Assembly: GCA_026770025.1 (NCBI GenBank)
Contig: JAMXDE010000032.1
Span: forward strand, 496,001-560,000
Length of the DNA: 64,000 nucleotides
Origin: Craspedostauros australis
Lineage: Eukaryota > Bacillariophyta > Bacillariophyceae > Mastogloiales > Achnanthaceae
Direction of reading: 5' to 3'
Below the pieces are notes generated by a model. That model saw only the letters and a program-made list of their open reading frames with translations. It had not been told where the DNA came from and ran no database searches. How positions within the stretch are numbered: the stretch's first letter is position 1; every line of letters starts with the position of its first letter. Positions 11,701 through 22,213 of the stretch are shown here, piece by piece. The translations under genes and the position numbers were made by a program.

Positions 11701-12661
11701 CATGTATGCTTGCGAGAAGAGCATGACGAAGCACCTCCTGGCGGAGGTTGATGAATCTGCCATCACTGCGTTGATCATTGATGATAACGCAACGGGTGAG
11801 ACCGCGAAGATCATCTTCTCTATCATGAGCAGCCCCAAGAACCGAAACGCCCTGCTGAGCCGACACTACATCGGCATTTCCTTCATGGACGACAAAGCGG
11901 AGATATGGCGCAGAGGCCTGCTGGAGAAGATGCGTCGTGACGATCACAACGATCCAAGCAGCCGCGCGCAGGTCAAGCTCTTCGACGGCGACAGCTCCGT
12001 CGAGCTCGGCATCCTCTCCATCGGAGACAAGGAATCCACCTTGCACCTGGGTGATCTGATCGCCACCATGAAGGAGACGGTCGGCCTGGATGCCGAGGCT
12101 GATAAGCTGCAGGGAGGCAAGTGGCAGTGGCAGGACAAGTACAATCCACGTGAGTACCTGCCGGGCGATTACGACCCAAGCGAAGCACTGCAGCAGTACG
12201 AGGAGCAAAAGCCGCTGGGCCGACACTCGGTGTTCCAGCTCGAAGCAAAGAGTGACGATGTGGTCGTGTCGGCAGTCATGCTTGCCGGCGCTTTGAATTC
12301 CGCCGTATCCAAGGCCGGCACCGAGATCCGTGACGCGCTTCCGCAAACCGACGACAACATGGAGGGATGCATCGTGGCATCCCTGTACGAATCCGGCAGC
12401 GTCGTCGTCGTGTGGGACGGCCGCAAGCACGTCGATCTCAGCGTCTTCTCGTACGATCAGGACGAAGAGAAGTCGACCAACTTCGTCAACGCCTTCCTGG
12501 AGGCATCCTCCGGCAACCTGATGCTGACGTTGCGCGACGACCAACCGCGCGGTATCGGTCGGGTCGTCAACTTCCAAGCCGACATCGATCACGTCGACGC
12601 ACCCATCATTCTCGATAACGACAACGATGATGACGATGATGACGATGAGGATGACAACTAA
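8753..12661 (+). CDS. SET domain / spermidine synthase-like / SpeD-like fusion protein
   Basis: Two exons: 8753-9527 and 9759-12661, joined in phase 1 by an intron with GTGAGT and CCCGCAG ends, giving 1225 aa. Residues 1-24 look like a signal peptide (SVGLSVILAQSFASA). Residues about 45-330 form a SET domain of the Rubisco-methyltransferase type: GVFATERIEKGE, DMYNHRN, TSYNLCAGCG, then across the splice GTPGELFRDYGFI. Residues about 455-600 match the spermidine-synthase fold: YRPHYHEYIVDYP, IFIGGGDSMILDEV at 480-493, GLEIDQ, FGDATKS, but VDLSETV replaces the usual DSSDP. Residues about 690-790 (EGYVMARLWKEDNYVAFDAHLWG region) resemble bacterial-type AdoMet decarboxylase SpeD but lack the ESH serine that becomes pyruvate. 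About 400 unassigned residues follow, ending in an acidic Asp tail. Polyamine-related or protein methylation/aminopropylation in the secretory route is inferred. Confidence 0.85.
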
Positions 12662-13098
12662 AAAGCACTCTGCGGAAGATGCGATAAGAGTGAGGAGCAA
12701 TGCAGTAGAGAGAATTGCTTAAATTGTATGATATAATACTATCCTCACGCACTTGGATTAGAGTGGAGAACATGGAGTATAATACATACGTGCTCTGTCT
12801 ATGAGTTGGGTTGGATTGGGTTGGGCTAGGTTGGGCCTGGGTGGATCAATTGAGGCGGAGAAGGATGGCTGCGACATGTTGGAATCAACTTTTGGGTTCG
12901 CAACAGCAAAACGCGACGATGAGTAGCCACGAAAACAGGCGCAAAAACAATCACAAAGAAGAGGAAGCAGAAACTCTGCCACAACAACACAAAACTGCCC
13001 AAGGGGTACCATCAGTGCTCCACGATACGCAATAGCTCGCACCAATAGCATGGCCTTGGCTCTCTTCTCCGCATGCATTACTGGCATTCCTGGCATTG
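12662..13098. other. Intergenic, no gene seen
   Basis: Short spacer between two head-to-tail genes. It contains GGTTGGGTTGG-type G/T repeats at about 12805-12842 and nothing coding. Confidence 0.6.
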
Positions 13099-14688
13099 AT
13101 GGTATTGGCGAAGCAGAGGAACGCACGCAGGGAGATCCTCATTGTCACCGTCCTTGTCATCGTGGTTGTTTACACGCTGCAGTATCACGGCCGATTTCAG
13201 CACAGCGCGGAACAGCAGATCGCACAAGAGCATCTGACCTTCCAACCTCCCTCCGTTCATGACGATGTCGTTGTCAAATCCAACGGTGCTCACGACGGTT
13301 CTCACGACGGTGCTCACGGCGGTGCTCACGGCGGTCTTGGGGATCGGAAGAAGACGGACGATCTGAAGTCCAACGACGCACACTCTTTGGGAGCAGAGAC
13401 ACAGCGACACGATATGATCGCATCGACTGCAAAGCAAGGATTGGGACCGTCATCAAGCTTCGCTTGTTCCCCCGCGCAGCATGATTCGCTACTCGACGTC
13501 GTGCCGGAGACATCCGCACCGGTCCGCGTTGGTCTCATGTATGCCAAGCGGTTGGAGGGTGAGACGTTCCACTTCTTCTATGACGGCATACGGCAATCGC
13601 AGTACCTCAAACTCGAGTTCCTGTGCCAGCTCTCCAACACCACGACCTGTTCGATGAACCACATCCTCAATGCCACCACGGTACAGGTCTGGGCCATCCC
13701 GCTGTCCGAATCCTACAAGGACCATCACATCCGCAAGATCCAAAAGGTGATCGACCTCAGTGTCGAGCGCGCTTGGCATGTGCTATTCTTTGATTATTCC
13801 GACCATCTCAAGCCGCAGTTCCCGCAGACCTTCCAGTTGGGCAATGTCAGCAACCGATCGAAGCTGCGCCGCGTGCGCGTGGCGGTGCGGGCCATTGTGA
13901 CGGGTCGGTACTTTGATCGTACAACCAGCCTCTTGACGCGCGGCAAGGTGGATGCAACGCCCGTGCAGCGATTGGTCGCCGCGACGCCGGGCCGCGTCAT
14001 TCCCATGACTTACGCCGTGCGCAGCGACGTCGTGGAGCAGATGGAAGTCGAATTGGGACAGTTGGATGCGTCTCGTGCACGAGGATCTGGGCAAAGGGAT
14101 CTGCAGATTGACCCTGTCGTCAAGATGGTGATGAGCAACGCAACGCATTCCTGTCCATCGCTGCCTGTCGTTCAGCGCCCCATCGACGTCGCCCACTTCT
14201 GGGAAGTCGACGACGCGCGCAACTTCGGAAGGTTCCGGCAGCATGTGTCGCGCGCCCTTCAGACCATGAGCAACACAACGCTGTCGGACGCCCGCATCAT
14301 GATCGGCACGCAAGGTGCACGATATGGAACGGGCCGCAACACCGCGCAGTCCAACTACATCCAGGCTTTGCTGTCGTCCAAGATCGTCGTCGTCTCGCAG
14401 CGCGACGCGTGGGAAGATCATTATCGATTGATGGAGGCACTGAGCGGTGGGGCGATGGTGTTGCACGATACGATGCTCACGCTTCCGAGGGGTTTGGAGA
14501 ATGAAACCTCGATCGTCTTCTTCCATGATGTGCAGGAATTGGAGCGTCTGATCTTGCACTACCTGGAGCATGACACAGAGCGTGCCCGAATCGCGCAGGC
14601 GGGATGGCAAATTGCCATGGGCCGGCATAGGTCATGGCATCGCGTCGAGGAAGTTTTCTTTGGCTGTCCGCTGACCAGAGTGTGCTGA
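13099..14688 (+). CDS. Type II membrane glycosyltransferase-like protein
   Basis: A 529-aa single-exon frame from the ATG at 13099. A short basic N-terminus (KQRNARRE) precedes one hydrophobic anchor (ILIVTVLVIVVVYTL, about residues 13-27), the topology of a Golgi enzyme. The stem contains a small Gly-Ala-His-Asp repeat (GAHDGSHDGAHGGAHGG). The C-terminal part, ARIMIGTQGARYGTGRN, SNYIQALLSSKIVVVSQRD, YRLMEALSGGAMVLHD, LERLILHYLEHD, is typical of GT-B type glycosyltransferases related to exostosin/GT1-like families. Several NxT/S sequons are present. Donor and acceptor cannot be read from the sequence. It is near two other glycosyltransferase-like genes in the window. Confidence 0.65.
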   Translation: MVLAKQRNARREILIVTVLVIVVVYTLQYHGRFQHSAEQQIAQEHLTFQPPSVHDDVVVKSNGAHDGSHDGAHGGAHGGLGDRKKTDDLKSNDAHSLGAETQRHDMIASTAKQGLGPSSSFACSPAQHDSLLDVVPETSAPVRVGLMYAKRLEGETFHFFYDGIRQSQYLKLEFLCQLSNTTTCSMNHILNATTVQVWAIPLSESYKDHHIRKIQKVIDLSVERAWHVLFFDYSDHLKPQFPQTFQLGNVSNRSKLRRVRVAVRAIVTGRYFDRTTSLLTRGKVDATPVQRLVAATPGRVIPMTYAVRSDVVEQMEVELGQLDASRARGSGQRDLQIDPVVKMVMSNATHSCPSLPVVQRPIDVAHFWEVDDARNFGRFRQHVSRALQTMSNTTLSDARIMIGTQGARYGTGRNTAQSNYIQALLSSKIVVVSQRDAWEDHYRLMEALSGGAMVLHDTMLTLPRGLENETSIVFFHDVQELERLILHYLEHDTERARIAQAGWQIAMGRHRSWHRVEEVFFGCPLTRVC

Positions 14689-15012
14689 AGGATGGGGTTG
14701 GTAAAGTATAATATGTTATTTACGAGTATGGTATTGTACTACTGCGCCCAGCAATAATTTACAACACAGTAACGCTGTTTGTTGCCGAATGAGAGTTTTT
14801 TGTTGCCACAACCAGTTCTTTTGGGCCTCCGGTAATTCAACTTTTCCATTTGTTTTGAGATATGAACATCCCCGACTCAGCAAATGTCATTTCCACGCTC
14901 GCCCTCACGAAACACAAGTCGGCTGCCATCATCACTTTGCCCAATACAATCGATTGACTCCTTGACTTGACCAACCCTACCATTATGAAATTAATGCTTC
15001 TAAATTGTGTAG
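14689..15012. other. Intergenic, no gene seen
   Basis: AT-richer spacer between the 3' end of the glycosyltransferase gene and the decayed transposase. It probably includes the non-coding flank of the transposon. Confidence 0.5.
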
Positions 15013-16420
15013 TTACAGCTTCATAGTGCATCTGCCTTCGTTTTTGCAGATCTCAGGTACCTGCATAGGAGTGCGTCTGGGTTCAGTTTGCTTCTTTGCT
15101 CGTTTGCGGTTGGGTTTCAAGTTCATCATTTCTCGTTTGGCTTTCTGCGTTGCTTCGTATTGGGTATCATAGAGTTTGGCAAGTCATTTCTTCTTCTCTT
15201 GTTCGCCTTCAAGGTTGTCCACCATGAACTTGATTTCGGATAGATCCATGTTTCCCACCATGTCAGAGTGAAAGTGTTGCACGTTCGGTTTTGGATATTT
15301 GAGCGCGCATTCAGTCTTTTCTTTCGGTGATGTCAATGGTGTTCCCATCTCTTCTTCATCATCTTCATCAAGGACCATGATGGCAGACACAACCTCTACC
15401 CCAGCTGGCTTGCCCTGTTTGTTGGCTATTGGCATGCAACATTTCCGAACATTCATATCTTTGCCCCCATGCTCACGAACAAATTGATCACCTCCCTTGT
15501 ATTTTACAAGTGCGCAAGCCACTTGGGAATGGCGCACGTACGGCTGGGAAACTTTGGTGAGAGGGAATTGTTTCCATCAGAGTAATGCTGCATCTCAGAT
15601 CTCGTCTGGAGCCAGAACTTGACTCCCTTTCGATATACCTTGCTGACCCAAGATGTGCCAAGACATAGCTGGAAAGACGCAGTCGTCCTTCACATTCGTG
15701 ATGGGTGAGTTGGGTGGCTGTCTCCAAAAATGCCATCCTCGGCGCCCGAATTCGGTTCCAAGCAACTCTTGCAATTCTCCATCTTGATGTGGACCTGTTC
15801 CGTCCATTTGATAGTGTACTCCCGCCTTTCTCGCGGTTGAGTCTGCGATTTGCAGAGCTATCCTATCCAATGACGGGATCTCCTTCTCCCCAAAGTACTT
15901 CTTCAGGCTGTACTTCGCCTTCCCCACCATCTCCTTGTTTCCAGTGATCTCAAGATTGTGGAAGTACATCTCACCTTTCGCATGGAGAATGTTCTCAGGG
16001 ATTGGTGGGTAGTGATATGTACCATCATATTGATAGACATGGCGGTAATATCCCTTTTGCGCTGGCATGAAACAACCAACACGCTCAAAGCTGACCAGAT
16101 ATGCATCACCTCCTTCCACAATACAAATATTCTTGGGCACAAATGCTGTGGATGCAAATACCATCAGCTTGTCCAACTGGCATTTGTGGTGCACCCCATG
16201 TTGCACAGGTTCAATTCCCAAGGCAGGAATCAGTTGGAGGTTCTGCTGAACCACGATAGACCAAACCCACTTCTTGTCCATGTGGACCAAAATGACCTGG
16301 ACCTTGTGGAATTTCTTTGTAGACTCCCAGAACACCCAGAGCTCTATAGCCCAGTTGTGGTTGGCTGTGGAGGAATGTTGGCAAGTTCCGTGATTGGAAC
16401 CCTACAATCGTGGAAGACTG
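15013..16420 (-). pseudogene. Decayed Tc1/mariner-like transposase (relative of the 1.8-4.3 kb copy)
   Basis: Reading leftward from about 16420, one frame is clearly homologous to the C-terminal half of the transposase at 1761-4307: NWAIELWVFWES, VHMDKKWVWSIV, HYQMDGTGPHQD, QPPNSPITNVKDD, then VRHSQVACALVKYKGGDQFV. The first catalytic block reads DKKW, so the Asp is kept but its neighbour Glu is Lys. Three in-frame stops interrupt it: TGA at 15595-15597, a second TGA ten bases further on where the other copy has Cys, and TGA at 15184-15186. The C-terminal lysine-rich tail continues to a TAA at 15013. The N-terminal half, including the helix-turn-helix, is missing beyond 16420. Protein similarity between the copies is only moderate, so they are separate lineages, not a recent duplicate. 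Confidence 0.85.
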
Positions 16421-16587
16421 TGTTGGTTGATAGTTGTTCTGTTTGCTATTTCATTACGTTGACACTCCAATCCTCTCAGTGTCTGTTCTCTTGCCTGATG
16501 CTCTTGGCACGTTTGTCTGTTTCATAGATTGGGTCTCTGACTATGAGGCAGTACATGAGATGCTCTCTTGCTGTTATTCGTATTCTC

Positions 16588-16611
16588 TCTCTCTCTCTCT
16601 CTCTCTCTCGG
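16588..16611. repeat. (CT)n microsatellite
   Basis: About a dozen uninterrupted CT dinucleotides. Confidence 0.85.
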
Positions 16612-17978
16612 TATGGCATGTTGCATGTTCATACTACACGATGCTCCATGTTCAATGTGTACTCTGCATTTGGTTATCTACTGGCTCACTACTCCATGAG
16701 TAATCGCCAATACACCCACACTGTATTCCTCCTGGCATGCTTACGATCTTGATGTCCCTTGGTCATCAAATCTTTGCCTTCTTGATCTGATATGGAGACA
16801 GATGTCAATGTGGTGACACGATGGCATGTTGTTGACATCAGCTGTCAGATTCCACGGTCCTTGTCATTCCACATTCCATCGATGATGCGATGGGTCAGGG
16901 AGGGTATCGTCATTTGAGGTTTAGTTGGGAAGTATATCAAGCCAGACTCGATATCACATGTTTTGTTGATGGATGGACAGACGATGTTCCTGATAATCTC
17001 AGAAATCCTTGTTTACAGATTTCCTCCAGAAATTCTGTTTGTTTTCATGTGTTCCATTTTGTGATGTGATTTTGGCAAATCACAGCTCACTATTGACACG
17101 AATGTAGTTGTACCGTCCGTACATGAGTATAAGAGAATAACGGGCGAACGATGCACATACACGAATGTACATCTCAACACAGGTGTCAATGATATCTCTA
17201 CAGGCACATTGGTGTGACAGGGATGGATGGACGGATGGATGGGTGTTTGTTGAATTCCAAGTATGCACAGCTGAGTATGAGAGGGTGGGGGACTGTTTTG
17301 TTGAAGTCTATTTGTTGTTGGGGATTGTTTGTTGGCATGGCTTGAGTTCTTGGCGTGGCATGCTTCTTCTTTCACTCTCGATCCCACTGCTGCATGAGCT
17401 ACACAATTGCTCCACGGATGAAGATGAGTTGGAAGGGAGGGAGGGAGGAGGCAGTGTCGATTGGTGGTCTTGTCAACGAGTATCTGAATGGTTGTGTTCA
17501 GAGTAGAGCGTGGATTGCCACACACAAGAAACCAACGCGAGTAGATCACGTATCAAAGTACTCAATTTTTGGCATTATCGTCCTTATTTTTGAACAGTGG
17601 CTGCTGTTTGGACAGAAAGCAACACGAAGAGACAAGAATCATGCATTGATTGGCACACACAAGATACAAAAAGAGAGAGATCTGGACAGTCAATCAATAA
17701 TGTTTTGTTCAGATTGGGCAAAAACGTGAAAACCAATGTTGGTACCATGAGGAAACAAACAGTTTGACGAAACAGCGCGGAAGACAGGAAAGGAAGAAAG
17801 CGAATCGTGGCGTCACATGGGCATTGGAAAGACCCTAATCCTCACGAAAGTGACTGTCTCCATTGTGCCGAGGCCAGTCTCTATGGCGGGGCTCCCCCTG
17901 GCATTGAGTCATCCTGGTGTGTCTTAGTACCCAACTTCTGGGGCCACTCGAACCCCTCCAATGTCGGGTGTCTTGGCG

Positions 17979-18069
17979 GGACTGGTGAGTCCGCTTTGCC
18001 ATAAATGGACCGGTGAGTCCACTTACAGCCCCCGTGCACGAAATAGAAATTAAGTGAACTCGCGAGTCC
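17979..18069. repeat. Three spaced 14-bp near-palindromes (GGACYGGTGAGTCC)
   Basis: GGACTGGTGAGTCC at 17979-17992, GGACCGGTGAGTCC at 18007-18020 and GAACTCGCGAGTCC at 18056-18069. Each can fold as a small hairpin (GGACT...AGTCC) and each is followed by CCGCTT or CCACTT. They lie 400-500 bp upstream of the next gene's ATG and could be operator-like sites or the end of a degraded repeat. Confidence 0.6.
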
Positions 18070-18479
18070 ACTTCCGGCCAAGTGGATGAACCAGTCCAGA
18101 AAAACTCCTTGCAGATGTTTCGCCAATGTCACGAACGCATGTTCTTCACCCACCACGAGTGTCTCAGCGTTTCTGTGGTGTAAATTATTGCTGAGTGCAG
18201 TCGTGGTTTGGCACATGTGTGGGGACCTTCTCCACGTCAACAGGACGACCTCGTGAATCCTCTGTTTCTTCATCTGGCGCAGACTCTCACCACTTGCACA
18301 ATGACTCGCTGGCCCATCCACCGACCGTTCCCCACACCGTCGGTACCCTGGAATCAAGGTTGACAACAGCACTCGCACAATTCAGAAGCGGAACATACAG
18401 TGGAGTCATCGCAACATCAAGCAGCCATACCGTGCACGTCGAAGAAGGACAGCTCAGGAAGGACGTCCGACGGTTGGAG

Positions 18480-19568
18480 ATGGGCCGCCGAAAGCAAAAG
18501 CTATCTGTCGCGGCCAAATCTGGGAGCTCCAAGCCACGATCACGCAACAACAGACACCTTGCGGCGTCGAGGTTCACCTTCGGCCCACACCTCAAATCTG
18601 TGCTGATCATCGTGCTTGCGATCATCAACGTGTTCGTGATATCACGCACGGAGCAGGCGCAGCTATACAGATGGCTGCCTGGAGCTGCACAGCTCCAGAG
18701 CCTGGCTAATGATACTGCTGCCACGGCCGCAACCGCAACTACAGCCGCTACCGCTGCCACAAACGCCGTGGCTACCACACAACCCATCAGGGAGGAGAGG
18801 CAATACGGCGGTCTTGCGATCACGACGGCCTTCAACCACAGGAAGGATATACTATTTGCAAATCGCATAAGACGTCCGAACTTGTTGTTCATCAAAGCAT
18901 GGTACGAGTCGGTGCACAAATATCCACACATTCGTGGGGTCGTCTTCAACACCATGTACAAACCTTGGTTCGTCGAGAAGCACACAACAAAGCAAGTCGA
19001 ATTCATCCAAGTCAAGTTGCAAGGTCCAATACATCACAAAGTGCAACACAAATCACTGAATGATCAACGTTTCTTCCACATCCAGGACTATCTCGAGCAG
19101 CGGCTGAAGAATGCATCGTTGACGTCCGCAGATCCTTTGGAGTATGTTCTCCTCACGGACAGCCGCGATGTGGAATTTTTCCGCAATCCATTCGAGTTCA
19201 TGATTAAGACCGACGAGATGATGCAGGGCAACCACCAACTGTTTGTCGGCAGCGAGTTTGAACCACCTCAGCAAGGTCGCGAATGGCAGAATGCTATTTG
19301 GCAGAGCTGCTTCAAACAGAACTTCACACATTGGTTGTTCTTGAATTGTGGCATCATGGGTGGCCACATCTCCGTCGTGCTGCCGCTCATTCGGGAGATG
19401 ACGCAACTCATGAGCGTGGCGCCATATTTATTCTGCGATCAGGCATCGTTGCAGAAGATCATCATGGAGCAGTACGCCGAGAAGATTGTTACGGGATATC
19501 CGCTTCACGCCAGATTCCGGGCCGAACAAATGGCGAATGAAACGTTGGCGTACATCCGCCACAAATGA
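18480..19568 (+). CDS. Type II membrane GT-A-like glycosyltransferase
   Basis: The first in-frame ATG is at 18480, although the frame is open further upstream, giving 362 aa. A basic N-terminus (GRRKQK, RSRNNR) precedes one anchor (LKSVLIIVLAIINVFVI, about residues 38-54) and an Ala/Thr-rich stem (TAATAATATTAATAATNA). The lumenal part has EYVLLTDSRDVEFFRNPFEF, a DxD-like metal/nucleotide-sugar motif, then FLNCGIMGGH and FCDQASLQKI. These are signatures of GT-A folds acting on nucleotide sugars. I cannot say which sugar. An alternative is a start in an upstream exon, since the open frame begins about 280 bp earlier. Confidence 0.65.
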   Translation: MGRRKQKLSVAAKSGSSKPRSRNNRHLAASRFTFGPHLKSVLIIVLAIINVFVISRTEQAQLYRWLPGAAQLQSLANDTAATAATATTAATAATNAVATTQPIREERQYGGLAITTAFNHRKDILFANRIRRPNLLFIKAWYESVHKYPHIRGVVFNTMYKPWFVEKHTTKQVEFIQVKLQGPIHHKVQHKSLNDQRFFHIQDYLEQRLKNASLTSADPLEYVLLTDSRDVEFFRNPFEFMIKTDEMMQGNHQLFVGSEFEPPQQGREWQNAIWQSCFKQNFTHWLFLNCGIMGGHISVVLPLIREMTQLMSVAPYLFCDQASLQKIIMEQYAEKIVTGYPLHARFRAEQMANETLAYIRHK

Positions 19569-20220
19569 AAGAAGTAAATGAATAGTAAAAACACTCACGC
19601 ACTATCACACATCGTTGCATGTTATTCTGCTCGTCGGTTCGTCTTTGTTGGGGGGGGGGGGGGGGGGGGTGCCCTCTAGAACAACGACTGGGCAATGCAT
19701 CATCGCCAACACCCGCAGATCCTTTGGAGCGAACTCTTCTATTCTATTCTACTCTCCTCTCCTCTAGCTTCCATTGTGGACAGATTTCGAAAGACGAGGA
19801 TGACTGATTCGTGACTGGGGTAACGTCAAAATAACGCTCAAAGAAGACGTCACACGCTTCACAAAAAAGCGATTCTGCTCGGAACGCAAACAACGAACAC
19901 GGGAACAGCGCGAATCTTCGTGAGTGGGTGAAGGAAAGATCTTTCCTCCTTGCCTTGTTGATTGTGGGGCAGTGGCAGCGGTCGTGGTTGTGTGCACAAA
20001 GGATCTTGTGCACAATCGCGACGTCGACAGCAGCCACGACAGCCGCAACCAGAGAAGCGGCAAAGTGAGAAACTCTCCGAATTGCATCCGACAGATCACA
20101 AGTCAAAGAGCAGCAGCAACCACAGCCTCCTTCTTGTCCCCACACACTACATTAGCATATAATAATACAACATTCTATAATATAATAGTGTAATATAATA
20201 CCAAGAAGAAGAAGAAGAAG
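19569..20220. other. Intergenic; holds a 20-G homopolymer
   Basis: No gene seen. A run of 20 G at 19650-19669, CTCTC-type repeats near 19740-19765, and a (GAA)n purine leader at 20205-20220 immediately before the next ATG. Confidence 0.6.
19650..19669. repeat. Poly(G)20 homopolymer
   Basis: Twenty consecutive G. It can form a G-quadruplex and is also a place where sequencing length is unreliable. Confidence 0.9.
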
Positions 20221-21887
20221 ATGGACGTCCCGATCGTGCAAGGCGTCGCTGTGAAGAACGGCGATGGAGTTCCCTCCGACAGCCGCACTCCGTACATGTC
20301 GACCAGCGACGGTGCCGTGCAGCAGTTCGACGCGCCGCGGGCCTTCGGCGGGCAGCAGCATGAGCAGCAGGGCGGCTGCAAGGACATCATCTGGGCCGTG
20401 GCCTTCGTGGCCCACCTCGTCGCCATCGGCTCCCTGATCGTCCTCAACATGGGCAACATCGACGTGCAGTTCGACTCCGAGCACAACGGAGTCATCATCC
20501 TGGCGGGCATCTCGGCCGTCATCTCCATCGTGCTGGCCACCCTGTCGCTGGGCTTCATGATGCGCTACGCCGCGCTCCTCGTCAAGGCCGCGCTCGTCTT
20601 CACCGTGGTCATGTCCGGAGCGGCGGCCATCATGCTGCTCATGACGGGCAGCATGGTGGCGGCCATCGTCGGCTTGGGCGTGTTCGGCCTCGGAATCTGC
20701 TACGCGCGCGCCGTCTGGCATCGCATCCCCTTCGCCGCCGCCAACCTCAACACGGCGCTCACCGCGGTCAAGGCCAACATGGGCCTCAGCGCCGTGGCCT
20801 ACCTCTTCACCTTCTTCGGCTTCGTCTGGACCGTCCTCTGGTTCGTGGGCGCCGGCAACGCCCTCTCCGAAAAGAGCGTCGTCATCCTCTTCCTGCTCCT
20901 GCTATCCTACTACTGGACGCACCAGGTCCTGCAGAACACCGTGCACGTCACCACCGCGGGCACCATCGGCACCTGGTGGTTCGTGCCCGACGAGGCCTCG
21001 TCCGGATGCTGCTCCCCGGCCATCATGGACTCCTTCCGCAGGGCCACCACCACCAGCTTCGGCTCCATCTGCTTCGGCTCCTTCATCCTGGCCTTCATTC
21101 AGGCCCTGCGCACGACGCGCGAGATGGTGCGCGACAACGATGACTGCAACATCCTCTCCTGCATCATCGACTGCATCCTCGGTTGCATCGAGAGCATCAT
21201 CGAGTACTTCAACAAGTGGGCCTACGTCTACGTAGGACTCTACGGATTCTCATACCTCGACGCCGGCCGCAACGTCGTGCAGCTCTTCCAGGAGAAGGGA
21301 TGGACCGTCGTCATCACGGACGATCTGGCCGACAACGTCCTCATGATGGTCAGCATCGGCATCGGCCTTCTCACGGGCCTCGTCACGATGGTCTTCGCCA
21401 TGACGCACAGTGGTTTCCTGGATTCCGTCGTCGGCGACGATGGCAACCCGCTTTTGCCGGCGTTCCTGTAAGTTCCATGCACTCTTGTGTTCTGAGCGGA
21501 AGCAAAGTTGGCATGCTATTGTTTGTGATCCTTGACAATCATGTTCAGGTCATTCTCGTCTCCTCGATCCGCTCATCATTCGTCTTTCTTCAATTGCGAT
21601 TACCGTCTCTTTCCTTTTTACGTGTATCTACGTTACGCCACGTTACGTCACATTCCAAACCACGCTGCTCTATCACAATCTTCCCCGTGCACTCGTATCA
21701 CAGCATCGGACTCATCGCCGGTTTTGCGTTCTCCAGCATCCTCATGGGCGTCGTCGCAAGTGCCGTCAACACCGTCATCGTCTGCTACGCGGAGTCGCCA
21801 GCCGAATTCGAGCAGAACCATCCACAACTCAGCGCGGAGATGCGGGCCGCCTGGCTCGGTGCGTACCCCGACTTGACCGGGATCTGA
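20221..21887 (+). CDS. SLC44 / choline transporter-like (CTL/Pns1) membrane protein
   Basis: Exons 20221-21467 and 21704-21887, joined in phase 2 (GTAAGT donor, CACAG acceptor), give 476 aa. After a 55-residue soluble N-terminus (GGQQHEQQGGCKD) there are about ten hydrophobic segments, starting IIWAVAFVAHLVAIGSLIVL. Family marks: VHVTTAGTIGTWWFVP, the long loop before SFRRATTTSFGSICFGSFILA, YVYVGLYGFSYLDAGRN, and after the splice a last helix with VNTVIVCYAESPAEFEQNHP. This is the conserved Choline_transpo core and length is a little short but complete. A role in choline or related solute transport at the plasma or an organelle membrane is known for the family, not shown here. The ATG follows directly on a (GAA)n leader. 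Confidence 0.9.
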
Positions 21888-22213
21888 GGCGCGTGTCCTC
21901 CCACTTTACCATAGCAGCATCAAGGCCCGAGTCTGCTCCACCGAGAGCCAACAGCACTCTAACATCAAGGTATTACTCGTACATGCTCTACAGCAGCACT
22001 CTTGCTGAGTAATCTAAAGTATTCAAGTCTACTATACTTCATTATGATATGGATTTATTGGTGGAGAGAGGCATGGCAGATGTCTGCGCGATGATGGGTT
22101 GTGTGTTGTAAACATGCATGGGCATAAACTGTGTATGGCACTGTGCGAGTAAACTGCGTTCGTGAGAGTTTGTCAAAGACTCCACTCGACTCATACTGCA
22201 GTCGCTTTGCTCT

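Larger units (their letters stand above)
16421..18479. other. Intergenic, no gene seen
   Basis: Contains a (CT)n tract near 16588-16611 and the short palindromic repeats at 17979-18069. Frames on both strands are short and uncharacteristic. Confidence 0.5.

Noticed and set aside
10079-12700. 873-codon open frame on the minus strand opposite the SET/spermidine-synthase gene
   Set aside because: It mirrors the plus-strand coding exon codon for codon, has a Val/Asp/Leu-biased composition and no family motifs. It is an antisense shadow of GC-rich coding DNA.
17979-18040. Possible hammerhead ribozyme (CTGGTGAGTCC...GGAC)
   Set aside because: The core would need CTGATGA and GAAA after the second stem. 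The sequence has CTGGTGA and CGGTGAG, so both conserved cores fail.
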